From Halichondria panicea (lineage: Eukaryota; Porifera; Demospongiae; Suberitida; Halichondriidae): 64,000 bases of DNA. Below, piece after piece: positions 23,806 through 37,322 of this stretch. The position numbers and the translations under genes are program-made. Below the pieces are notes generated by a model. It ran no database searches. It was not told the DNA's origin and worked only from the letters and a program-made list of their open reading frames with translations. Location of the stretch: NCBI RefSeq assembly GCF_963675165.1, contig NC_087392.1, positions 3,177,001 through 3,241,000 on the forward strand. The letters are read 5' to 3'. Each line of letters begins with the position of its first letter. The first letter of the stretch is position 1.

Positions 23806-24002
23806 TAGTTGGGCGTGGCTCGACCATCCCCTGACGGGAGGTCGGGTTGCAAGCCTATCTGGGATTTGTTCTGCGCCACTATAGTGGCGCCCTACCAAAT
23901 TGCAGCATTTTTCACGTGCTTGGTTAAAGTTCAACACAACAAATCCCAGATAAGCTTGCAACCCGACCTCCCGTCAGGGGACGGTCGAGCCACGCCCAAC
24001 TA
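23806..24002. mobile_element. 197-bp MITE with perfect 9-bp target duplication (Mutator-like)
   Basis: Nearly the whole element is inverted repeat: arms of about 65 bp differ at only a few positions (left TAGTTGGGCGTGGCTCGACC, right ending GGTCGAGCCACGCCCAACTA). AGAAGCACT flanks it directly at 23797-23805 and 24003-24011. The intact duplication and high arm identity point to a young MULE-type non-autonomous insertion. Confidence 0.85.
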
Positions 24003-24503
24003 AGAAGCACTCACCCTGTGTCGCATATATCCTCAGTCTATGTCACCTAGCTAAATCACCTCTAAGATAGCAACATCTCTAATTGCACCGGGCGAACTGA
24101 GTGCTATTTATCTTGGCACCAGTGCGTGCGCGTATTATAAGTTTACTAATGTACTACATCATAATCTAGTATAGCTTTACCAAGATAACACTCTCTGTCT
24201 TTGTCAGTTTTGACATCCTCCCAGTCAAATTGATCTTTCCCTCCTCTAGTCCCTCCCCTGGTTGGGTGATGTATCCCAGCACACATGGCAAATTCTTGTG
24301 TCTCTAGCTAGCTAGCTCTCGATCTCATGAGCTAGCTCTGTACTAAAAGATGTACCGGGGTGTAAAGCGATATGGCCCTTTGGGGCTCCCCCCAGTTTTG
24401 GGGCCCCGGGGTCTAAAACTCTAGCGATTTGGAACCCCCCACGGCCCTATTTCCCATAGATTTCTACACTATCTACATAGTGTAGGTAGGTATGTACGTA
24501 CGT

Positions 24504-27500
24504 ATGGCATCACACCTGTGTGATTTCCCTGGATGCCTTAAATCCTTTCCTAAACTGTGGAGGTTAAGAGAACATCAATGTTCAGCACACACAGGAGAGG
24601 TAGTGCATAGTGCATAGAATTAAAAATGTAAATTAGCACTACTTTTTTTGTAATTTCTTCTGCATAGCGTCCATTTCTATGTAAGGAACCAGGCTGTGGA
24701 AAATCGTTCATTCGGGCATACCATTTAAAGAGACACAATGTCTCCCATCTTACTACGAAGCCTGAGTTCAGGTACGTACCATATTCATTTTTACGATGAT
24801 CTTTTCCATATCAGTGACCTACAATGTATATAATTATATTAATTATAATTATGTAGGCTACATAATTATAATTTCTTGCAGGTGTACTTCAGACGGTTGT
24901 AACAGAGTGTATTCTTTGCTACAAAACCTTCGAAAACATGAGAAAACTCACAAAAATCCCTTGCCTTACAAGGTAAGTGATGTCACTAGTACCGTATTAC
25001 TAGAATATTTTGCTGGTGAAAACCTTTGCAAATGAGCCAAATCAGCAGAAAATTTGACCCTTTGCGATCTAACTATTGCGTTCTGGCAAGGATCGTGTGC
25101 ATTTACTAGTGACATAGATATAAGAAGGAAAGGGATGGGAAACGCTACGTAAATAGCATTGACGATCTGCGTTTCAGTCAATGTTTTCTTCTTTATTTCC
25201 TCCAACCCATGCTTTTAGCTAGTACTAGGCTATAAACTAGCTACTGAGCTCCATGTATTAGCAATGGCTAGTGGAACAGTCACAACAAGGTAGCAGCAAT
25301 AGTTAGTGAGACCCTCCAAGCAGTAAAAAGCAGCTTGGACAGGCAAATTCTTGAGAGGAGCTCTGTCTGTACCGTTGAGTATTCCAGTACAGTCACAGAC
25401 ATGATAGAGAATTATGGAAATGTAGCAAAGTTCTGTCGTAAATTACGATACGATGAACCAACTATCAATGAGACATTTACCTACATTCAATCATTGATGT
25501 AACTTTCTAAATGGGTATACACAAAAAGTCTGCTTTTAAAAACCAGCTTACTAAGACAAAAATGAACATTACTTACCAACCTAAAGCCAAGTGGCTTTGA
25601 TTTTACTTGCATACAATGCCCAGCTACTTAAGAAAGAGGGAATCATTAATATTTTGGGCTGTAGTCACAAGCCTCTCCTTGTAGAAGGTACACAATTAAA
25701 GCCACTAGATAGAGCTGAAACGATAATACAACACTCAAAAAACTGCCTTTGAAAGTTTTCAAGCTCTTGGTGAGATACACAACGCTTCTATATGATGCAC
25801 AGTAGGTGTGGATGCTCGCAGCACAGTACTAAGAGTCCCAGTGGGGAGCTATGAATGATAGTAATAACATTTCCCGCTGGGTTGGCGGGGTGTCTAGAGC
25901 CAAAACACGGATCAACCTTTTGGCATTACACAGAAGTTATTGTGCGCACGTGCTCCGTTTCCCATCCCTCTCCTTCTTATATCTATGCTAGTAATAATTT
26001 AGGTTTTGCGGATTTTATTGTTGCGAATTGATCAACGATCGCAAAGTTTGCAAATTTTTTATGCTCGCAAAACATTCTAGTAATACGGTAGGTGACACTA
26101 CTCTGTCGCTTATTTTTATGCTTCAAGGTGTAGCCGCACAAGAAATATGGTAAACCTGAGTGTGTGTGTGTGTGTGTTCCAGTATAGATTTAAGAGTTAG
26201 AGGGATAGGAAACGGAGTGGTGCACGTGAGGATTTTACATTGAATCTGCAGTGGAGCCTCGAAAACTATCCGCGTTACGCCTATGAACGAGGCTCTTAAG
26301 CAACTTTTTTGCCGGGTAACTCCCTCAAAATAAGACAGTTGTGTTTCCTCAAGACATCGTCTCTTTCAGCAATTTATATCACGCCTAGTCCATGAGTACT
26401 TGCTAATGACTGACCACACCCAGTAAAAAGAGACTTTCCAATAAAGTTATAAGTTCCTAAGGCTGTTTTGGAACGTGTAACGTGTAAGCGTGCTGGTTAT
26501 GACTACTACAATAGGTATAAACTTTGAAATATAAGTGAGTTTCACGGACTAAGCACAGTTACTTGTAGTTTATTATACACTGAGTGTAGAAATAGGAATT
26601 GTTGTGATGGCCTCGATTAAACCGCAGCATAGCGCGGATGTTACTCGAGAATACTAATCTTTTCCTATCCCTCTAACTCTTCATTCTATGGTTCCAGCAA
26701 TGCTGACAGCTTCTATAATTATAGGCTTCTAGCCACGTTTTTTTGGACTTTGATTCGTGAATTTCAAACTTTCCTGAGTTTTGGCTAGTATTACTTACAG
26801 TGAAGGCTGTTACAGTCTCTTCAGAATTGTTCGTAGCATCACTATGTTTGCATAGACTTTCTATTCAACTTATGAGTTAGCCTTATATAAACTAAAACAC
26901 TAGCTATTCGTTCAAAAAAGCTATTCGAATAAAAAAAAAAATTCAAAACCGTATACTGCCAGAAGTAGCAGCCTTTGTGAACTCTGACCTCTTTGCAAAT
27001 CTACCCCCTTTTGATCATCCATTGACAGGAAGTCTATCGATCTATGCCTATCCTATACTGTGTTACCACGTATAATTGATCACTGCTACCAGCGTTAAGG
27101 ACAACTACGGACTCATTCGCCTATCAAAATGTAGCTCTTTCCTATAGCTCATCTATTCTGTAAGTTTGATCTGTCTGCATGATAAGAGGGTGGGGCTGGC
27201 TACTGGTTGCTCAGCTATAGTCTAGTTGCACCACATGGTCGAGGTTATCTAGTAGGTAGCTAGCAGTATTATTTTAATATAACTGTTGTGTGTGATATAT
27301 TTTGATATATGTACTGTAGACTTTTTTTTTAAATAATCATAATTCCTGGATCAGCCTCTGCTAAGTGTGTTATAAAGTTTTTATTGCTGATCATGAATCA
27401 AAACCCTGTTCAAGCTAACTTTCAGATTAGAAATGCTACCTAGTTTCGATCTGCACTTTTGAGATGGCTGAATGACTTAATTGTAAAAGTTCCAATAATC

Positions 27501-30500
27501 CGACAACAGTTCAACAGATGATACTTGCCTTAGTCTTATAGTATAGTCCTTCTCGAGAAGAAATCCCAGAAGCGTCTTGAAACGTCAAGAATATGGTTGT
27601 GAGACACAACACCACCGAGGGTTTAGCACTTCATATTGACTTAATTTGTGTGTGATATATTTTATCTTACATGTAGTGTGATGTTGACAGTTGTGAAAGA
27701 GCTTTCAAGAAGCACTCACAGCTGCACATACACAAATCACGGCATTCTGGAGATATAAAACCATTCAGGTATGTTCTCCCATGTATTATATTTTTGTAGC
27801 ATGTGCATTTGAGTAGGTGTTCTGAAGACGGATGCACTGCTAGTTTTGTTTGGCCTAGTGAACTTCGGAAGCACAAGAAATCTCACAAAGGTTTGAATGC
27901 CTTCTTAACTCAACAACCCCTCGATATGTCTGTTCGTAGAATACACTTGCCCTGCAAAGAATTGTGATGTGGTATGTCGTAGATGGACTGACATGAGAGA
28001 GCATGCTTCTTCCCATAGGGTAGTTCATGGTAAGCTCTTGGTATGAAAGGTCAATTTTGCAAAAGGATTTGCTTCAACCCTCCCCCATGTACCTGTGTTT
28101 CTAAAGTGGTTGTTAAGTCCTGGGATTTTGTGCAGCAAAGCTTCAATACACAAACGACTCGTGGCTACTTGTTATATGAGTGTGGCTGCTATGTGATCTC
28201 ATTCCACGCGTACAGGTAACGTGGCTGACTAGATGGGCATGGTATCATATATGATACATTGGGTTGCGCGAATATTTTAACACAAATGAAGCGACTTTGA
28301 CTACCTTTACCTGTAGTGCAAGCAGCAACTAAAAAATAACTATTGCTCAACCTTACGAATATTTTGCCTCCCCGGAAATTACCTGCTCTATTGGTATTGT
28401 GTTCTATCACATCAACTACGATAAGACTAGTATTGTTTTTTTTATCAAAGGTGTTTCCCATGCACATAAAGCACCACAAGGGGACTGATGCCACATTGAG
28501 CTGTTGCAACCCAACTTTTATAATTATATCTGTAGCTTGCTATCTATTAGCAATGTCATTCACTAATGTACGTATAATTATATTGCTGTCTTCTCTTCTA
28601 TCTTCTGTCTTCTCTTCTTGAAACTGCATTTACTCCTGTTACCAAAAAAGAGAGGCGACGTACTAGACCACAAAAACATTAGGCTATATACATTTAGTTT
28701 AAATATGTAGACTAGTGAGATTGGCCAAGAACGGGTTAGTTAATATAATTATTTATAGCGGGTAATTTCTAGGGGTAAAAACATTTGTGGTTGAGAAATA
28801 TTTAGTGGATGTTATCGTCGTGGTTGCTGCTTGCACTTGCAGGTAATATCGCTGCATTTGTGGGTAATATATTTGTGCTCAGAGATTCAACTACGAAACC
28901 CCCCCCTCGAAAAATCCACTGTATGGTAATTATATAGCAATAAACAGCTTGCATTTGGTTTGTTTGGCTAACAAGGATCATCCAGGCATTCCGTATACAT
29001 GTAGGTCTGAGTATCATCAGTAGTACAATTAATACCTGTCAAAGGTCTGGAAACTTTTTAGTAAAATGCTCTATGTTTAATCTGCGCAGACAAGAGTTCG
29101 TAGGCTAGTATAGAAGCCGAAGTATCCCGGAGAATGGGCATGCATAGACTGGTTTAGAGATGTGTGCGTATTTCTTGGCTTATTGACTAAGAGAGCTATA
29201 TATATTATACATGTCAATTTGTCCACAACTCTGGTCATGCATTCACGTCACTGCAATTTTGTTGTATTTCCAGTCCACCTACATTGATATAATTATATTG
29301 ACCTGCATTCATGCACCCATTATTGTGTACCGTATAGCGGGTATATTTCGAGGGTATAAATGTTAATGGTTTTCGCTGATCAAGCGTCTACCGCGAACAT
29401 TATTTATACCCTAGTATCACATGCATGCATGCTGCAGAAAGGCTGCTCTTCCGCAAAAATTAAATCCGTGAAAATTACACTTGAAATATACCCGCTGTGC
29501 AGTAATTAACAAGCATAGGCCCCTATTGGTATGTACATTTGGCTCTCGCTCATTTATGTTTTTTCTTGCTAATTCTGGTATTAACAAAGAAACTGCAAAT
29601 GTTTTTGTGGTATAGGTAGTTAACACTAGAAGTCCCTTTTCTAGTCACGATTAATAAAACAAATCATTTATCGTACCTGCTCAACCAATTTGCAGCATGC
29701 ATTTATGTGCTTGAATGATCACTCAGAGTCTACTTCTCCCCCAGATTGCAAGCTATGTGGGAAAACCTTTAAAAAGAGAAACCTAGTAAGTCGCAATTAT
29801 AGTTATAGGGTTATTTAGCCTTTTTGTTTGGAAGTCTTGGAGTGTATGAGAGCTATAATTGTATCTCTTGTTTACTGTGTGTTATTTGCAACGAACATTG
29901 TCCATGCATTAAAGCGTTTAGTTGCCTTTGATTTAGAGTATGCCTGCCAAATCTGGCTTACCTGACCTATCCTAGATGTAGATGGCTACCCACCCTCAGC
30001 CAATATGGATTGCTGTTGTGTATTATATGCATTCTTACACGTATCGGTCCTTTTAATTTATGGGTGGTTAGATAGTGTGTACTCTTGATTGGTTTTGTTG
30101 ATGCCCTGCAGCTCAAGATTCATTCAAGATCGCACTCTGATAATCGCTGCTTGCTTGTGTGTGATTGGGAGAGGTGTGGTAGGACCTACACTACAGTGAG
30201 TTTGTGTTTTTATATAGTGACTAAAAGTGATTCTCACTGAGAATTATAACATACACGTATAAATCTATGACGTCTTCATTATTATGAGCTGACATGTGGA
30301 GTTTTAAACTGTATATTTATGTGTTAATTATTCAGCATCATTCCTAGGCTGCATATAAATACGCCATCTTGTTCAATGTCCATCCTTTTTGACACTCCCC
30401 TGTTACTTGTGACGACCGATACCAACTGTGTAGCATCTAGCAAATAACGACAAGATCATTTGTGATGTCACAAATCATCATTGCTTAATTACATCACAAA

Positions 30501-33500
30501 CTTAGGTATGTGTGCAAGAAAGACTGCGCTGCTCTAAAACGAAATAGTTCCTCTAAACTACACTAGTGTAATACTTAGGCTCCTTCACAGGCCTTGCTAC
30601 TGACTGCTTGCGCGAGCGTTGGATATTTTCCCCTTAAAATTTCCCAACAGAAAACAATTAATATGTATGTATCCAGACAAAGAATACAAATTCAGTTATT
30701 AATTAAAATTAATAATTATGTCATACACAGAGCTATATACCGTATAGCGGGTAATTTTCGGGGGACAAAATATTCGTGGTTCAGCAATATTGAGACATTT
30801 CGTGGGTAATATTTTTGTGGTTGCTGCTTGGATTGTAGGTAAAGGTAGGCAAGGTCGCTTCATTCGTGGGTAAAATATTCGTGGTCAGACCTCGAACCAC
30901 GAAAACCACGAATATTTTGCCCCCACGAAAATTACCCGCTATACGGTAGCCTGTAGGTTTGTAGGGCAGTTATTTTCTTATTATATGTAGACTTTCACTA
31001 AGGTTGGGCGTGGCCTGTCCATATAGGATATTGTCAGCTTTCACTTCGTTCAGACGATTGTCATCTACACTGTTGCAGGCTGTGAGTTTGTTAGCAAGGT
31101 ATAGCTATCAGAATGCTATCAGATGGGCTGACCTTCAATCAAACTTTCTATCTACTTCCTTCAATCCCCTTCTGTTCGTTGTGACGTCATTGTTTTACTG
31201 ACCATAATTATACGTTGTTATCCAAAGCCCCCAAATACCGGGGTGAGATTGGCGCATGCGAAAGCAGTCATATTACCAGGCCGTCACTCTTACATGTAGA
31301 AAGAAGTGCGGCCTGGGATCAAGGCTATTGTAGTACATGACTGATGCTTCTCAAAAGTTGTATGCCTAACATTATTTGCCACCACAAAACAAGTATTTCT
31401 CCGAACCTACTATAAACTTCTACTGACACCATTCATGTACTCAAAAAATGGGCTAGTTCTTGTCTAAAATATTTTCGTCGAACTGTATCTCCAGCCATTT
31501 CGTATGATGTACCGGGTAGTGGTCCAAAGTAAGTCTAGTTATGTTTTCTTGGATTTTATTTTCATTCATGGATTTGCAGGGTATCATACAGGAAAAGTAG
31601 GGGAAGTCACCAGAACATTATGGTTATATCTGTTATTTCAATACCCTAAGCCTCCTTCACAGGCCTCTAATGAAGAAGAAGAGGCCTGCTACTGATCGTT
31701 TGTGCATGCGCAAAATTATTGGATATTTTCCATGTGTAGCTATCAGATGGGCTAGAAACCTTTACTTCTATCTACTTCCTTCAACCCACTTCTGTTCGTT
31801 GTGATGTCATTGTTTTACTGAGGATACACCAAAAGTCCCCAGTTTCTGGGGATTAAGTGGCGCATGTGCAAGCAGTCGATACCAGGCCCATCTCAGAGGA
31901 AGTGTGGCCTGTTAGACAATAAGTATGTAACACCGCCAGCTATTGAAACCTTAGGACATGCCTGGAAAATAAGGTGGTCTTAGGTGAATTCTGGTAGGTT
32001 TTGGGGTTGCCTTTGTACTCAGTCATACAACTGATATGCCTGAATGCAATTTTAGGGGGGGTGGGGGGAATTGGAGCCATTCCCCCCTGTATGTCACCCT
32101 GATTTGCTAATGCTTTGTTCTCGAGTTATGCCTACTTTTCCTTACTTAGAATGTTATTGCAGCCTTTTCCGAAGAGTGCGTAGCAAAACTTGTCCATGGA
32201 GTGTTGCTACTGCACTTAGTATTAGCTCTGCACTAGTAGTAGCTGCAAGAGTGAGAAGAGAGCTGCAAGGCTGTACTGTATACTGATACAGCCATTAATT
32301 TTACACTTCGTACTTTTGGCATCCTTCTTTCATGGTCAATCATTTCCCATTCTTTGAGTTTGAGCAAAATTACTGTATGATATCTGTGTGTGTTAGCAAT
32401 AGCTAGTAGCTGTAGCTTTTATGTTATGTAGCTTTGACACATCCACCGCGGGGCTTTCATTTGAGTATGCTGACAGACTTTTGTTTACCAGGCGCACAAA
32501 TCATTACATTTTTAGCTTAAGATAAATCTGTGTGTAGTGATTATGCCATTAGTGTTGTATTGTGAAAAGAAGTTAGCGTTGAATCAATGCAATCTTGTAA
32601 TAGTTATGTGAACATTTATTCGTGTGTATACTGTGTATTTAATGTTTTTGACACATTGCCTGACATGATTGATCACTGGTTCATTGATTGAAGGAATGAT
32701 AGTATGCGAATAATGTTATGATATTGAACCAAGCAGTCCACTCCTCCTAATAAGGGCTGAATACCTAGGTGGACGCTTTAGTTGAAGGAAATAGCTGGCA
32801 TTTTAACTAGTCTCTCTGAGACATCACGGGAGTTTGTTTACTTCCTGTTTGTTTCCATGGGTGCGAAGCATGGAATTTTGTTTAGGATTGATTACCTTTT
32901 CTAAAGTTGAGTCAAGGTATAGAGATCGATACAGCGATTTGTCCACTGATTGTGGAATTGCTGGTTCTAGTAAACGTTCTATACGACTAGAATTCTTATA
33001 CATGTACAGGGAACTATAAACTTATATTCCACATTCATACAATTGAGCCATGTACCCTTTAGATCTACACACATTCTACATATCATGGTATTTGTAGCAA
33101 AGTTATGTATCAACCAGAGTTCTTGTTTATCAACTGTCTGTATAATGTTAACTCAGATGTACTCATGCATGTTTTGATGTGTCACTGTTTTGCAAACTCC
33201 ACCGCTGGTGCTTAATAATTGTGTGCTAACGTTTCTTCCTACCCCTCCTTGTTAACGTGTGTAGGCCACTGCGAGTTATAGTAGTCTGTTAGTGCGTCGT
33301 CTATTTGTGTGTATTTTAAGTCTTCTCACGTGGTTGAAAAAGCTCTGCATTTACAGAATGGATATCCTTCATCAATCCTCAAATTAATTGCAGGTCAAAT
33401 TTTTTAAAAGCAGCTATAACTAAGATTCTTGTACCTGGCACGTTGGATAGAGCTACATGTAGCTTAATGCAACACGCACTCTTTACACATGTGCCACTAA

Positions 33501-35309
33501 ACAGATTTTTATAGAGCATGTGAAATGTCAAGAACAAGAATGCAGCTGCATGCGAGCTGGCTAAGTTTAATCATAGATAGAAGAGGAAGAGGGATTGGTA
33601 ACAGAAGTACCCTCGTGTAACATCCGCTTTACCCACGGTTTAATCGAGGCTGTGTCAACAAGCCGAAGCTGTAGATGAGCGTGGTCCGATTAGGTCAAGC
33701 TGATGGCCTATTTCTACACACAGTGCATAATATACCACAAGCAAATAATTATGCTTAATCTGTACAACTCACTCATATTTAAAGGTCTATACCTATTTTA
33801 GCAGTTATAACTTTACTGGAATGTCCCTTTTTACTGGGTGTGGTCAGTTATTAGCAAGTGCTACACGTGGCTCACAGACTGGGCATGTTATAAATTGCTG
33901 AAAGAGATGATGTCTCGAGGAAATACAACTTTCTTATTTTGAGCGAGTTACCTGGCAAAATAGCCTCGTTTATAGGGCGTAACGCGGATAGTTTTTGAGG
34001 TTTTACTGCAGATTCAATGTAAAATGATCACGTGAACTGCTTCTGTTACCAATCCCTCTTACATGGTGTAATAGAACAGTGTGCAACTGAATATTTGCAC
34101 TAGCTATCTAATCTTCATTATAACTGCAGCACACTTGCTGGCTATAAAGCTGCGTTTCTTGATCAACTTTTCCGGATATTTAGAACAAGTGTAAAATTAA
34201 AACGCCACATGCAGTGTCCGCTATATTAGAACAACGAAAGTTTCGCAGGAAAGTGTCCAATAAGTTAGAAGATAATTATACGTTTATGTTTACAACACTC
34301 CCCATGCAATATTGAACTGCCTACGGTATAGCACTTTCAGTTAATACTTCAGTTATAATTATTGTTCAGCAATTAGTGTATGCTTTTACTTTACAGGTTT
34401 TTAATCTTAATCAACATGTTCGAGCATTTCATTTTCAAGAGAAACCATTTAAGTGCTCATTGTCTGCTTGTTCAGCCGTGTTTAGCACCAAGGTAAGCGG
34501 GCAATATTGACCTGTTTGACTTCCTACAATTATGATGAAAGTGTCAGACTTGCATGCTTATACCGTGTAGCGCCTATTTTTAGGAGCAGAGTTTTTGCGG
34601 TTTTTGGAATGATTATTGTTTTACTTTCGGTATTGTAAAACCCTAGTGTAGAGGTGTAGCGAAATCAAATCAGCAAAATGTTTATTTCCTGCAAAATATT
34701 TGCTCCTCAAAAACTTGGCGGTATACGGTTATCTCTTTTGGGAAGATCTCACTCTACATAACACTTGGAGAGACACTATGTGGTTGTCGTCATTGTTTTA
34801 TAATTATATATACCTGAACATTCTTCTGAAGGAAAGAGAGCTATGGTTGCCAAGCCTGTAAGATTTAGTGTCAGTTAATGACTTATGTCTTCCAGATCAC
34901 TGTCTGCCTAACAACGTTCACAGAGTGAGGTATTGGATTAAGTTATCAGTTTTCGTTAGTTGTATGGTTTTACATCCCAGATGTGTAGTTCACAAGCAGA
35001 ATTTGGAATGCACCCTGCCGCTGTGGAGATTCTCTCTATAATTATGTTTGTAACCGCTTTGTTATTATTTTACTGATTTTGGATTCTTTAATTGTGCAGC
35101 TTATACGTTTTGTCTTGCAGCAATCACTTAAAAGGCATATCAGAACACATACCAATGCTGTGAAACCAGCAATACCCAAGCGAGTAAGTACAATGCTCAC
35201 AACTGTATTACAATGATCATGTAAATTATTTCAGAAATCTATGAAACGACCTCTTTCGTCACAACTATCTGGCTATGAAAATTCATCAAGAAAGGAGGTG
35301 CAGAACTGA
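24504..35309 (+). CDS. GTF3A: Transcription factor IIIA (GTF3A), nine C2H2 zinc fingers, 301 aa
   Basis: Binds the internal promoter of 5S rRNA genes, starts pol III transcription, and also binds 5S RNA. Eleven exons join in phase: 24504-24599, 24668-24771, 24882-24972, 27677-27768, 27817-27890, 27940-28029, 29745-29785, 30112-30195, 34397-34492, 35121-35183, 35235-35309. Nine fingers follow the TFIIIA order and spacing: F1 ends H-x4-H; F4 has CERAFKKHSQL; F6 is the odd CRRW finger; F7 is the short C-x2-C finger (CKLCGKTFKKRNL); F8 is CDWERCGRTYTT/VFNLNQH; F9 is CSAVFSTKQSLKRH. The tail KRPLSSQLSGY matches the conserved post-finger motif of animal TFIIIA. Start: ATG 24504; an in-frame ATG at 24492 is also possible, with a stop (TAG) at 24483 above it. 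Vertebrate TFIIIA is about 365 aa; the shorter length is mostly tail. Introns 3, 6 and 8 are 1.7-4.2 kb and full of MITEs. Confidence 0.95.
24990..26089. mobile_element. TA-flanked MITE with CCGTATTACTAGAAT ends in GTF3A intron 3, interrupted by another element
   Basis: Left end (T)ACCGTATTACTAGAATATT and right end ACATTCTAGTAATACGGTA are inverted. The interior motifs (TTTGCAAA, GCTCGCAAAA) match solo pieces near 46320-46412 and 56397-56502. The interior is split at about 25105-25990 by a different inverted-repeat element, so the outer element is the older one. Confidence 0.65.
25108..25989. mobile_element. Inner element with CATAGATATAAGAAGG ends, nested in the intron 3 MITE
   Basis: Left CATAGATATAAGAAGGAAAG with GGATGGGAAAC is inverted at the right (GTTTCCCATCC, then CCTTCTTATATCTATG). 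CTAGT occurs just outside each end and may be part of the target duplication. A related family with ends GAGGGATAGGAAAC lies at about 26190-26690 and, with AGAGGGATTGGTAACAGAAG ends, at 33590-34060. Confidence 0.6.
26190..26695. mobile_element. MITE with AGTTAGAGGGATAGGAAAC ends in GTF3A intron 3
   Basis: The left end AGTTAGAGGGATAGGAAAC faces CTTTTCCTATCCCTCTAACT at the right. The interior includes AACTATCCGCGTTACGCC and CAAGACATCGTCTCTTTCAG, which recur in reverse orientation in the intron 8 copy at about 33590-34060. Confidence 0.6.
28753..28928. mobile_element. CCGTATAG-type MITE (diverged) in GTF3A intron 6
   Basis: TATAGCGGGTAATTTCTAGG at the left, with the interior CGTGGTTGCTGCTTGCAC and the right end TCCACTGTATGG. 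It is a degraded member of the family whose best copy is at 30740-30946. Confidence 0.55.
29330..29502. mobile_element. CCGTATAG-type MITE (diverged) in GTF3A intron 6
   Basis: The left end TACCGTATAGCGGGTATATT faces ATATACCCGCTGTGCAGTA at the right. The interior is unrelated to the main subfamily, so this is a second subfamily sharing the ends. Confidence 0.5.
30579..31910. repeat. Two direct copies of a ~250-bp repeat in GTF3A intron 8, the first split by an insertion
   Basis: The second copy, at about 31655-31905, runs CCTCCTTCACAGGCCT ... GGATATTTTCC ... TAGCTATCAGATGGGCT ... CTTCTGTTCGTTGTGA ... AGGCC. In the first copy the part up to GGATATTTTCC lies at 30579-30630, and the part from TAGCTATCAGA to AGGCC lies at 31100-31320. 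About 470 bp, including the 30740-30946 MITE, separate the two halves. Confidence 0.5.
30740..30946. mobile_element. CCGTATAG-type MITE, best-preserved copy, in GTF3A intron 8
   Basis: A 207-bp, almost fully palindromic element. Ends CCGTATAGCGGGTAATTTTC / AAAATTACCCGCTATACGG are flanked by TA on both sides (30738-30739, 30947-30948). The interior CGTGGTTCAGCAATATTGAG and CCACGAATATTTTGCC are shared with 59550-59742. TA duplication suggests Tc1/mariner mobilisation. Confidence 0.75.
32100..32460. repeat. Partial copy of the ~590-bp GAAAGCACCGC interspersed repeat in GTF3A intron 8
   Basis: It shares TGCTTTGTTCTCGAGTTATG, CTTGTCCATGGAGTGTTGCT and TAGCTTTGACACATCCACCG with the copies at about 15700 and 17600, but is shorter. 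Confidence 0.5.
33585..34065. mobile_element. MITE with AGAGGGATTGGTAACAGAAG ends in GTF3A intron 8
   Basis: Left AGAGGGATTGGTAACAGAAG and right CTTCTGTTACCAATCCCTCT are perfectly inverted 20-mers. The interior matches, in reverse, the element at about 26190-26695. Confidence 0.65.
34563..34728. mobile_element. CCGTATAG-type MITE (short subfamily) in GTF3A intron 8
   Basis: TACCGTGTAGCGCCTATTTT at the left and TTGGCGGTATACGG at the right are inverted ends. It lies just downstream of the exon ending at 34492. Confidence 0.5.
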
Positions 35310-36738
<1,429 letters not shown>

Positions 36739-37322
36739 ACATTACAGGACCTCTTCTATTTATGTTGTTTGTAAGAAACAATGACGACGTTAGGATGAAA
36801 TTATAGTACAACCAAACCCGATCAAAAATCATCTCCAAGAGTACAATGATTTCATGCAGTTGATTTACCAGTCTTTCTCCCTCTTTACATAATAATTATT
36901 AATGACACTCCACTCAACAACTTAACTTTGGTACATATTTTTATTTCATCGCGGAGTATAATAATTTTTAATAATAATTATGCAATTTCATATGATAAAT
37001 AAAGTGCACAAAAATTTATGTTGAATCAATTATGATTAGTGTCCAACAATGAAATTATTATTTTATCTTGTCAGTTTATTATAATTATGGATTCGATGTA
37101 ACATGAATGACTGACTGCTGGGTGTGTTTTTTTAATTGTGGCACATGCATGCTATCTAGCTCCAAACTCACCCACGACGATGTTTGGGAAGTCTTGTGAG
37201 AAATTCAATTGTAAGTCTACATACAATTATACTGCATGTGATGGGAAGTATCAGAAATTATTATGATACAAAAAAATGTACGTAAGAGAGCGTTTAGTAC
37301 AGCACTATAATTATTATGCTTC
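36739..37322. other. Convergent 3' region between homeobox gene and NUP54
   Basis: A 584-bp AT-rich spacer. AATAAA at 36998-37003 on the + strand serves the homeobox gene. TTTATT at 37075-37080 reads AATAAA on the minus strand for NUP54. If both are used, the two 3' ends nearly meet or overlap. Confidence 0.55.

Larger units (their letters stand above)
18779..24491. other. Gene-poor 5.7 kb between MMTAG2 and GTF3A (divergent)
   Basis: No exon was recognised here. Contents from left to right: the interspersed repeat at about 18960-19670, whose GAAAGCACC end is duplicated in tandem (18980 and 19090); a degenerate tandem repeat at about 19850-20160; an inverted-repeat structure at about 20705-21440; a repeat with ACTAAAGTGCAAACCC at about 21583-22150, re-used at 54871-56300; a CAGGGTTTCAT-ended MITE at about 22480-22696; and a MULE-like MITE at 23806-24002. 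The missing first exon of MMTAG2 and the GTF3A promoter should lie in this interval. Confidence 0.5.

Noticed and set aside
23620-24003. Short frames around 23621-24003 on both strands
   Set aside because: They fall across the MULE-like MITE and mirror each other because the element is palindromic.
24280-24340. Tandem AGCTAGCT array as a CRISPR-like or regulatory array
   Set aside because: AGCTAGCT words are scattered throughout the window as background; there is no spacer structure.
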